Part shown: piece by piece, positions 55,907 through 64,000 of the stretch
Layout: each line of letters starts with the position of its first letter
Position numbering within the stretch: the first letter of the stretch is position 1
Assembly: GCF_026210795.1 (NCBI RefSeq)
Contig: NC_089433.1
Location: forward strand, 1,947,001 to 2,011,000
Source of the DNA: Rhizophagus irregularis
Taxonomy: Eukaryota; Glomeromycota; Glomeromycetes; Glomerales; Glomeraceae
Reading direction: 5' to 3'
DNA: 64,000 nucleotides
Notes under the pieces: generated by a model
What the model was told of the DNA's origin: nothing
Database searches by the model: none
What the model saw: the letters and a program-made list of their open reading frames with translations, nothing else
Program-made: the position numbers and the translations under genes

Positions 55907-56674
55907 ATGTTTGATGACGCGGATGAGGCCTATAATGAATTTATCAAAGAATATGGGGAAAGGTATGAATGGGGCAATGAAGGAATTCCCGAATTTACAC
56001 CAGAGTGGGAAGACTGGGAAGATCTTTTTTGCGAAATCAAAATCTATTGGAAGACAAAGGCAATTAGGCATTGGAAAGAAAAAATACTTAAGAAATTTAT
56101 ATATAGTCTGCCCGGTATAAGAAATCCAGCATCATTATTCCATGTATTCATACAATCCAATGCTTTTTACCTCCCACAAATTTTAAGCCTAATAGAATTA
56201 CCGTATAGTGCCGAGGAACTTCGATGGGAAATATGGCCGGATGGTAAAGATACAGATGAGATCAAGGTAGAAAATAATGCAGATGAGGTTGATAAGTTCC
56301 GGTGTGGATCATTGCTTCAAGATGAAGACTCAATAGTGGATTATTACTCGAAGATAAAGAGATGTAACGATGTTATCAAACTCTGTAAAAATCATCTTAA
56401 AGAAGTATTCATTAAAGGGTTAACGCCCAAAAATAAGCATTTCGCTTTAATGGATTTTGAATATATTTTTCCACCAGATTTACCTCTTGATGTATTGGTA
56501 ATAATGCTTATTCAAGTAGAAAAAGGTACAACGTCTAAACTACTCTTGCAAGCATGCTTAGACTTTATATCACAACAGCAAAGATTTGCTATTTATAAGT
56601 CCCCAATCGGTACATACAAGATTCTCGACCGGAAGAGGAAAATGGATGATAACCGTAAACCGTCTTACATTTAG
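55907..56674 (+). CDS. Gag-like (capsid-domain) protein
   Basis: 255 residues from the ATG at 55907. The middle and C-terminal part (SIVDYYSKIKRCNDVI, then LKEVFIKGLTPKNK) matches the retrotransposon Gag pattern of a helix with an aromatic pair followed by FxxGL.P.NK. The N-terminus is acidic and Trp-rich (EWEDWEDLFCEIKIYWK). No zinc knuckle and no protease or RT follow, so it is a stand-alone Gag-derived gene, either captured or a retroelement remnant. The frame is intact. Confidence 0.55.
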   Translation: MFDDADEAYNEFIKEYGERYEWGNEGIPEFTPEWEDWEDLFCEIKIYWKTKAIRHWKEKILKKFIYSLPGIRNPASLFHVFIQSNAFYLPQILSLIELPYSAEELRWEIWPDGKDTDEIKVENNADEVDKFRCGSLLQDEDSIVDYYSKIKRCNDVIKLCKNHLKEVFIKGLTPKNKHFALMDFEYIFPPDLPLDVLVIMLIQVEKGTTSKLLLQACLDFISQQQRFAIYKSPIGTYKILDRKRKMDDNRKPSYI

Positions 56675-56794
56675 GTAAATTTAGGTAATATCAGTCCTAG
56701 TATTGTTAATCGGCTTGGATTTTTTTCGAGTTTCATCATTTTTTCGAAGCATTTTGCGATAATAGTTTTCGTGCCGGATTAACAACACTAATCA

Positions 56795-56895
56795 GTCCGG
56801 AGCAGTGATCATCAGCTCGGAAGATTTTGCTGAGCCACAAATTGTGCGACAAAATAAGTGGATCATCAGTCAGGTCTTGTGCGACATATTAATTT
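56795..56895. repeat. Repeated intergenic element, copy 2
   Basis: Second copy of the element at 55725. The two copies bracket the Gag-like gene. The stretch 56896-57330 has no supported gene. Confidence 0.5.
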
Positions 56896-57330
56896 TTCCC
56901 GAACAAATGTGAGAAAATGTGAAAGGAGGTCTAGTTGCAACACAGGACCAACTCCAAAAGTAAATACTGACGGCAAAAGCATATGTTATGAAAGGCTGAG
57001 GGATAAGCAATTTCGAGATCGCCAGGCGTAAAACCAACTATGTCTTTCCGGTAGATCTACATGTGAAAAGGTATGAGAATTCTATTTGCATGTGCCTTCA
57101 TAGAACTCTTGGCATCATACGACAATGCTAATCACTATTCTTATCTCCTTAACTTCGGCTTGGCGCTCTTTTTCCAGCAAGATATAAAGCATGTAGGAGT
57201 ATGTGGAAGTTCAGCCAACTTTCCGCAAAAAAATTTAAGGTGCGTATGTGATAGAAGTTATGTATGGGAGCGAAGTGCGACATAAAAAATACTCACTATA
57301 GGCTCTTAAATTTAGGAAATTCGCTACACA

Positions 57331-57672
57331 ATGACCGATAACAATGATAGGGATGGTATTGATATCACTCTCAATTGTCTTATCGTTCCCATAGGGAACC
57401 TCTTCGATCTTCCAAGCAACCAAGTAGATCAAGCAATTACAATCAACACAGGTCGAACGGTTGGCGGACTTGAAATTGCAATTCGTAACCGGTTAAACCA
57501 GTTAGGCCTGTTGGGGGTACAATTTTCTAATCTTTCTCTAAGTATTCGTCAGATCCATCCCGGAACAGTTAGCGAAAGACCAATGAACTCTCAAGCCTAT
57601 ATTTCTGTTTTTTTTAATGATCAATTTCAACCTCGAGCGGGTCACTTCCATGTCACCGTATATTCTCCATAA
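57331..57672 (+). CDS. Header-only Crinkler-like protein
   Basis: 113 residues. ITLNCLIVPIGNLFDLP, an ITINTGRTVGGLEIAI helix and a closing HFHVTVYSP parallel ITLFCLVKGN, VKINRDEPISELKDAI and HIHVIVKLP in the CRN header of the next gene. This points to the ubiquitin-like CRN N-terminal fold without an effector domain. It ends with a stop right after the header-like region. It could be a truncated CRN or a regulatory mini-protein. No signal peptide. Confidence 0.5.
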   Translation: MTDNNDRDGIDITLNCLIVPIGNLFDLPSNQVDQAITINTGRTVGGLEIAIRNRLNQLGLLGVQFSNLSLSIRQIHPGTVSERPMNSQAYISVFFNDQFQPRAGHFHVTVYSP

Positions 57673-58101
57673 TTTTAGTGTTATGTAGCGCTATAGTCGC
57701 AATTTTTATGTATTGTAAGCCGGCTTCCGGCAACGTTTTTATTTCATAAATAAAGTATTTTTATCGAACGTTATGAGAAACGGGTCACGTCTAATGAAAT
57801 GGGGTGCGAACCCGATCACTATGTAATATCGGACTATAAATCTAACCAATCTAGCCTATATAAAAAAGCGTAGCACTATATCAGGTGATAAGTGAGAAGA
57901 GTCTTCACAGTTAGGGAGGCGCAGTGATTAGGCGTTCGTTGCACCATGCAATTGCTGATCATACGGCAGGCTTGTGAAACAGAATAATTTCTCACATATA
58001 GTGCTCACTCAGTATTCAATAAAATTCTTTTTACTCTTGTCCTCATATACCGCACTTTGAGCCAATAACATTTCGCAAAAAATACTATATAAGTCGGAAA
58101 T

Positions 58102-59816
58102 ATGTCTATCACTTTATTCTGTCTCGTTAAAGGAAATACAACCGCGAACGCTTTCTCTGTTAAAATAAACAGGGACGAGCCTATTAGTGAACTCAAGGAC
58201 GCTATTAAGGCAAAAAAGTCACCAGAGTTCGACAATTTTCCTGCAGACAGGCTCAGGCTATGGAAAAAGGAAATTCCTGACGATCAGGACGATCTCTTAA
58301 GCAATCTCATTCTCAATGACGAACCCGAGCTCCTTGCAACAAGAGAAATTGGAGACTACTGGACTGAGAAACCGCCTAAGAGGCATATCCATGTTATTGT
58401 AAAATTGCCCCGTAAGTGTCTGGAGTGTCTGGTATAGTCTAATTTTTCGTCATTTGCCCTTGTAATATTAACACGCATTCGTTTCCAGTTCTCAGCTTGG
58501 AAGAGGCGTTGTCGTGTATTCCACCACCCATAACATATTCTCCGGACTGCGTTACCTCGAAGACCACTACTAAGGCTGTAGGTGACCCGCCGGCAAGTGT
58601 GCAACTTTGGGGAGACTTTTTCGAGCAAGTGAACAGCTTTCATTTCGACCAACAGCCGATATTCGAGAGGCCGAGATTTAATGATAGATTTGCTGTGGTC
58701 GATGAAGAGGATGTTCGTAATGCCATAAATGTTAATATTTGTATGATATTGAATGATCTTACAGGACCAGACTACGTATATTCAAGGAAATCTACTGACA
58801 CTCCCGGCATACCAGATTTCAACTGTCATCTCGTGGGTTCATTGATCTTGGTGATGGAAGCTAAAAGAAAACATGTTTTAGAAGATATGGGGGAACAAAC
58901 ATTTCCCGAATTTTATCAGACGAGTAAAGGCAAGGATGTAGTTCAACAAATCTATAATTATATGGGAGGAAACGAACTTAGATATGGTATTCTCTCCACC
59001 TATGATAATCACTGGTTTCTACTCCGAGAGCATACAGAGCTCCGGATCTCAAAAACCCTCCCACTTCAATCTGAAACTCCACCTGTACTCAAGGCATATG
59101 CTTATCTAACTCGACGGGCGAAAGAGAATCCCAAGTCTCCTAAACCTCAAGTACTAGTGCCGGCTCATGGAGACAATAATTCACGTAATCTTCGGTCACA
59201 TTCGAAATCGACTTCCAGCTCCTCAATAGATCAACAATCAACTTCCGGCACTTTTGCAAATCAACAATCGTCTTCTAACATCCCAGTAAACCAGCAAAAG
59301 TTTAGCTTCGCGGACTTCAAGTTTAAGGGCATACTAGGTGAAGGACGAAGTGGTAAAACACTCCTTTGCGAGTTTCGTGGCGATACGATTGCTTTGAAGA
59401 GCGTAGACTTGTCGAAGGCTCCATCGTATGTTCTGAAAGAAATGCAGAAGGAAGTAGAGATTTACAAGGAACTCGCTGATATCCAAGGCAAGTATATCCC
59501 GAAGTTGGTCTGTTATGGATATTATGGAGGAGGTATGAGCTTCGTTATCGGCATGACTATTGTCGGCACTTCGTTGAGCGACCAAAAAATAAAGAAACAG
59601 CAAAAGACAAGGGCTATTAAGGGATTAGAAGCGATCCACAAGCATGGCATCCTCCACAATGACATTCGGGAGGAAAACATCTTAATTAACGATGACGGTG
59701 GCGTCTATCTGATTGACTTCGGTATGGCAAGTCGGGAGGACACAAAAAAGAAGAGAAAGCTTTTCGAGGAGGAACAGCTCAAATACTCTAACTTGCTAGA
59801 TAGATATAATACGTAA
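58102..59816 (+). CDS. Crinkler (CRN) protein: header, REase-like and kinase domains
   Basis: Two exons, 58102-58411 and 58489-59816, intron GTAAGT..CCAG with a TTAAC branch point; 545 residues. Residues 1-105 form the ubiquitin-like CRN header (ITLFCLVKGN..., ending KRHIHVIVKLP). Next is a PD-(D/E)xK-type nuclease region with GIPDF (D213) and MEAKRK (E227, K229). A Ser/Gln-rich linker follows, then a protein kinase: Gly loop GEGRSGK (387-393), ALK (K407), HNDIREEN (D495) and DFG (513-515). This REase-kinase architecture is known for CRN proteins of fungi and oomycetes, thought to act in host nuclei or in conflict between cells. All key residues are present. TATATAAG lies 17 bases before the ATG. 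Confidence 0.9.
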
Positions 59817-60226
59817 GATTTATTATTTCGCAAATTCCTATTTCTTGCAATCTTGCGAAGCGCCTGCGAAGCGCCTTAATGGCTAACGGCTAATTTTTTA
59901 TAATTAATAATCATGTATTTTACAGACATTTCGTAAAGAAGGAGGGGCGAATTTCCAAGTCACGTAAATGTCAGGTGGTTAGTTAGACTGTAGGGATATA
60001 CATTAGACATTTAGTATAGAAGCGTCATGTATCACGGGCAAAGTCCCGAACATTTGTATTTATTTTTAGCATGTATTAATAAAAATTTTCTTGGCATTTT
60101 CCGAGACCGCGCGGTCCCGGAAATCTGGTGACTTTATAACCTATTTCTCAATGACACAGTTTCTATATAATTATATATACTAACTATTTTTTGAATATTT
60201 CACTTCTTATATAAAATTTATCAATA

Positions 60227-61690
60227 ATGTCATCCGAGCTTGAAGTATTGAAACAGCGTATCTTTGAACTTGAGGCTAAGAATGCCGAGCTTGAAGCCGA
60301 AAAAGCTGAACTTTTAAAGCGGATTATGGAGGAGAATACTAGACGTGATGTTAGAGTTGAGGAACTGGAGCAAAAAAATAAGGAGCTTGAGACCAGACTT
60401 GCGATAGTGGAACAGGCTTCCTTACCAGTGGAAGAGCAGACGTATAATGATAATCCTTCTGACAATAGTACATCTAACTTTAATTCAGTTACAGAGTATC
60501 ATGAGAAACCATTGGTGGATGTGGAAACAGATAATTCCTTTCCTGAAGAGGTTTGCTATAATAAACAAGAACCGTTGGAAGAGAAAGATATGGATAGTTT
60601 CTTGCTTGAGGCTCATAAGAAAATCGTTAGTGATGAGATAAGGCAGAGAAAGCGAGAGGAGAAACTTCAACGTGAATCGACAGTTGCCAGCCCATCATAC
60701 AACTCTGAAAAAGATGATCGGGTGATTTCGGAAATTTCGGGAGAGTTCGAAAAAACCGTTCCCTCAGGGAACGATCAGAGTCATGTGACTTCAGGTGAAC
60801 CGGATCTTCTATCTGTGGAGCAAGACGATGACATGATTCAAGAGGAATCGCTTGATGAAAATCAAATCGTAGAACAAGGCCTAATACATGAATTATGTTC
60901 ATCCATATTACCTGAAGATAATGTCAGCTCTACCGAAATCATCAGCTCTTGCGTTAGTTTAGAGAATTTGATTTCGGGTTCTGCCCAGCACTTATCTTAT
61001 TTATTTGAAACAGCAATAAAATCCAGTCAGCAGGAAATATTAGACTGGTACAATTATTCCTTTGAATTTGAGAGCAAGGTTGATGCTCTTATGGCTGATG
61101 GTAGAATTAAGGATAAAACGGCAAGATCAACGATTTACAAGGAAATGAAACCATTTCTCCCTACTAAAATCACACAAGCTAACTTGCGCAAGAAAACTCA
61201 TAGGGCTAGAAAACATTTTATGTTATTTGGAAAAAATGGGATTGGACTAGATAAAATTAAGCTAGTCTCATATAGCGCAACTGAGATTTCAAAACTGACT
61301 AATGCACAAATCCAAAATGTCATAGATCAAGTAAAAAAATATACTAGTGATCATCAGAGTCATATGACTTTAATAAAAACCGTTCCCTCAGGGAACGATC
61401 AGATTAAGGCTGAGGTAAGTACATCAGCAAATGTATTATCTGTATCTTCCTCCAGTCAATCTAAGCCAACTTATGACCGATCCTATTTTTGCAACAAGAC
61501 ATTGGATCAATATCCAAATTTATATAGAGAATTTAGTAGTGAAAATTTCGATTATTATGGTATTACCGATGAGAAATTATGTCCATTATGCAAGTTAGAG
61601 CATGGTGATGAGGAAAGCATAGAAGGTACATATAAAGCTGGATCTTATTTTATTAAATGTGAACAGCGCGAAATTGAGATGGTTGCATAG
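60227..61690 (+). CDS. Coiled-coil protein with C-terminal zinc module
   Basis: 487 residues. Residues 1-70 form a strong coiled coil (LEAKNAELEAEKAELLKRIM). The middle is acidic and Ser-rich, then comes a conserved helical region (QHLSYLFETAIKSSQQEI, ARKHFMLFGKNGIGLDKIKL). The C-terminus has CPLCKLEHGDEE..YFIKC, like the zinc module of the primase at 49788. The nonapeptide KTVPSGNDQ occurs twice, encoded by the same 24-base palindromic sequence (60763 and 61378). Function unknown; I associate this type of protein with expanded Rhizophagus families (memory, not tested). Confidence 0.7.
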   Translation: MSSELEVLKQRIFELEAKNAELEAEKAELLKRIMEENTRRDVRVEELEQKNKELETRLAIVEQASLPVEEQTYNDNPSDNSTSNFNSVTEYHEKPLVDVETDNSFPEEVCYNKQEPLEEKDMDSFLLEAHKKIVSDEIRQRKREEKLQRESTVASPSYNSEKDDRVISEISGEFEKTVPSGNDQSHVTSGEPDLLSVEQDDDMIQEESLDENQIVEQGLIHELCSSILPEDNVSSTEIISSCVSLENLISGSAQHLSYLFETAIKSSQQEILDWYNYSFEFESKVDALMADGRIKDKTARSTIYKEMKPFLPTKITQANLRKKTHRARKHFMLFGKNGIGLDKIKLVSYSATEISKLTNAQIQNVIDQVKKYTSDHQSHMTLIKTVPSGNDQIKAEVSTSANVLSVSSSSQSKPTYDRSYFCNKTLDQYPNLYREFSSENFDYYGITDEKLCPLCKLEHGDEESIEGTYKAGSYFIKCEQREIEMVA

Positions 61691-61797
61691 TCAGGTCACT
61701 TTGTGACTACATTTGCCAACTTATTTATTGTGATATTTTTTTACACATGTCAACTATTACCTAATTAGATTGATTTGCAATTATAAAAAAAGGCAAC

Positions 61798-62356
61798 ATG
61801 ACCAAGTCCGATAAAATATTAACTCCCGAATACCTGGATTTGGCATGCCAAATTAACTGGGTTACCAAGCATTTTGACGGATAAGATTCGGTCCAGCTTA
61901 TACAAAAAATATAAAAAAGAAACTGGGCATGAGCCATGGCAATTATCAGAAGTACATGCATCGGAAGTCATAAATTCGAAGCCAGAAAACAAAGTATCCT
62001 ATTTATCTTCTTCTGAGCAATGTGAAGAAAAAGGGCCTATCACCTTCGAAGCCAGACCCGATCCAGAATTAATTATCAAATCCGTCTTAGAGCATTTCAC
62101 ATACTTGAAATTCCGAAATAGTTTCAGAGGGATTGATAATTATAATTTTGCATCACCTCAGCCGTTGAGCTCACCATGCCCTATTTGTGATGGAAAACAT
62201 GGGAATTATGGATTACATGGCTCATGGTACTGCGAAAATGGGAATCAGTTCCCTTATGATCCTGAATTAGCGAAGTTGCTATCTCAAGATAAGTTGGAAT
62301 ATTGTCTTACCTGCAACACTTCAAGCAATAAACTCAAGTTCGCGATTGTGGCTTAG
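61798..62356 (+). pseudogene. Zinc-module protein, one frameshift
   Basis: Starts MTKSDKILTPEYLDLACQIN at 61798 and runs into a stop at 61884. The +1 frame, from about 61872, continues ILTDKIRSSLYKKYKKETGH, then a conserved FEARPDPELIIKSVLEHFTY and a CPICDGKHGNYGLHGSWYC zinc motif. The two frames clearly belong together. It resembles a small-protein family with the primase-like zinc module. It follows the coiled-coil gene on the same strand. If the upstream frame is ignored, the 160-codon second frame could still be made from an internal start. Confidence 0.6.
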
Positions 62357-62368
62357 ACCGGAGGAATT

Positions 62369-62527
62369 ATGAAGAAAAAATATTCGTATATTATTTCGTT
62401 TCTTTTTTTTCGAATCTCGTGGGTGGCTTATGCAAAAGAAACTGGAATCGGATGCGCAGTTGATATTGGGAAAATTCTTGCCGAGATTTTTCTGAGTACG
62501 TCATTGAAATTAAAGTTTATCATATGA
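62369..62527 (+). CDS. Possible small secreted peptide
   Basis: 52 codons from ATG at 62369. MKKKYSYIISFLFFRISWVA followed by YAKE looks like a signal peptide with an A-x-A site; the mature part is about 28 residues with one Cys. Twelve bases after the previous stop. It could be chance; no homologue is known to me. Confidence 0.3.
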   Translation: MKKKYSYIISFLFFRISWVAYAKETGIGCAVDIGKILAEIFLSTSLKLKFII

Positions 62528-64000
62528 TTAACCGGTAGATCCCGCTTCTATTGGTTGGAAGTGTGAAGAGTCTTCACGATTATCATATGACATAGCATGT
62601 ATCGTGGATACGTCTCCTTTGCCTCAAGCTAGAATAGAGAAATATCGTTCGAAAAAATAATCGTGTATAATAGTCTACAATCATAGAATGGCATCATATA
62701 CCCAGGGCTAGTCCCGCACCATGTAATTTATCTCAGCTCAATGTATTGCAAATAAAAAACGTTTAGGGCACTAACGGAAATCTGGATCGGCAAATTAAAA
62801 TTGCCAGCGAAGATCCAGGGACTTTTATTCTCAAACTTTCTCGCATATTCTCAAAATTATTACGTATATTATTGTAAAAGGACTCCTTGATGATCTTTAC
62901 ATATGGGTAGCGTTAAATTCTTTTATTGTTAAATTTAAGGAGAGTCCGTTGATCAGATTTTCGTGATGCGATCATATTAACGTAATTTCCCCAAAAGCGT
63001 ATAATAAAATCAATCCTGCAAATATTATAAAAAGGTGATGTCCTGGTTAGTGAACCCTTTTATCCGCCTTATGCAAGTAAAACGAAAAAATCAAGCAAAA
63101 TAATAAAACTTACATCATCAATATTATCAAACTAACTCCTATATTCCGCAAAGTAATAACAAAGTAAGTTGGTTTATTGCTCGGCTAGTTTCTCTAAACA
63201 TGTCATCACGATGTTAATCGGGTTTCCCGCCTCTTAGATGTTCCAAAATAAACCAGACATATTACTTCCTCCGGTCTTCTTGTTATATATCGGCATTTTG
63301 ATCTTCGCCGAGAAAATCACTGACCATCATCACGCGTACAATAGACGCTGTGAAATTGCTCACATGAATCTCGTCACACGCAACGGCACAGCAAAAGTCT
63401 GGCGTAGTATATCAAATGGCACAAGCATCTTCACGTGCCGAATTCTTGAAACTTTGCGCAGTATCGTTCTGGCGATAACGCAGAAAAAATTAGGCAATCA
63501 ATCCTTGTATATGAGGCGGAATGGAGTTATGTGAAAATGAAGCATAGCGGTAAGTGTGAATCGGAATATTGCATTGTTTATTTACCTCGGTTGCTAATCT
63601 CCGGAATTTATGCTATAGGTTCGAAATTTCTTAATCCCAGAGAAGTTTTCTTTCGAGAAATAATGTTTTGTGTATTTAGGAGAGATATAGATAGACAAAA
63701 ATTCTGTAAATATGGGTGGAATAATTTATTTCGGAAATCTAGTATAGTAAAAGGGTGTGGGAGTGAGAATCACATAATTAGCAATAAAAGTATAAACAAA
63801 ATTAGTTATAGATACTTTTCGTAAATGTAAGAGAGTAAAGAAATAACTTGATGCTGGGATTCGCATTAAATGGCCTAGGATCCGCGTACTCCCTCCCTCC
63901 TTGATAGCATCATATGTTTCATTTGCTTCTCTAACATTTTAGCTATGTATCTGAAAAATCAATAATAAAGTTTCGGAAATTTGCATTGAAAATTTTTCTT
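62528..64000. other. No supported gene
   Basis: Two frames (63238-63534 and 63531-63824) are open but have no recognisable domain or conserved neighbour. A GTGAAGAGTCTTCAC hairpin at 62563 also occurs in part at 57896. Nothing else is seen. Confidence 0.5.

Noticed and set aside
57073..57285. 70-residue frame with a hydrophobic start
   Set aside because: No homology, no conserved neighbour arrangement; likely chance.
63238..63824. Two adjoining frames of 98 and 97 codons
   Set aside because: No recognisable domain; the second uses a GTG start; not distinguishable from chance.

Overview
The window looks like an AT-rich, transposon-packed accessory region from a fungal genome, most likely an arbuscular mycorrhizal fungus (Glomeromycotina, Rhizophagus-like). 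The reasons are GT..AG introns with CTAAC branch points, an intact-looking Crinkler (CRN) gene with the REase-plus-kinase architecture, Plavaka-type transposase, Tad/I-like LINEs with RNase H, and coiled-coil/zinc-module proteins of a kind I associate with Rhizophagus. The organism call is inference. I see no rRNA, functional tRNA or CRISPR array.

Layout. (1) 1-5.8 kb: tandem arrays of about 100-bp units that each look like a tiny exon plus an intron, with hairpins over the 5' splice site and the branch point. They are interrupted by a hAT-like element. (2) 5.8-12.2 kb: about 4.5 tandem copies of a 1-kb unit with tRNA-like segments, carrying a second hAT-like element and two copies of a palindromic CAC...GTG element. 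(3) 12.2-31.4 kb: one LINE (minus strand, 14-bp target duplication) split in ORF1 by an 11.4-kb insertion at 19134-30534. That insertion has CATCAGG ends and subterminal satellites. It holds a broken Myb/trihelix gene and an 8-kb Plavaka-like transposon with about 190-bp inverted repeats. The Plavaka transposase is itself interrupted by a third hAT-like element. (4) 31.4-44.4 kb: two further LINEs of another family, head to tail; the upstream one (36179-44372) is full length with a 15-bp target duplication. (5) 44.4-49 kb: palindromic elements, a minisatellite-bearing TA-flanked element, an SF3B4 pseudogene, more intron-like repeats and a 60-bp perfect palindrome.

(6) 49-62.5 kb is different: less AT-rich, gene-dense, mostly plus strand. 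Four copies of a short inverted repeat (49141-49400) precede an archaeo-eukaryotic primase and a UL9/origin-binding-protein-like SF2 helicase. After them come two small Cys-rich genes, a tyrosine-recombinase-like gene with two frameshifts, a Gag-like gene, a header-only CRN-like gene, a complete CRN REase-kinase gene and two proteins that share a CPxC..H...C zinc module with the primase. Primase, helicase and recombinase together suggest a self-replicating integrative element or endogenised large-virus remnant. Its ends were not found, and several genes are damaged.

At least five layers of nesting can be ordered from target-site duplications and restored reading frames. Most coding genes of transposons are broken by single frameshifts or C-to-T-type nonsense changes, so the region is young but decaying.
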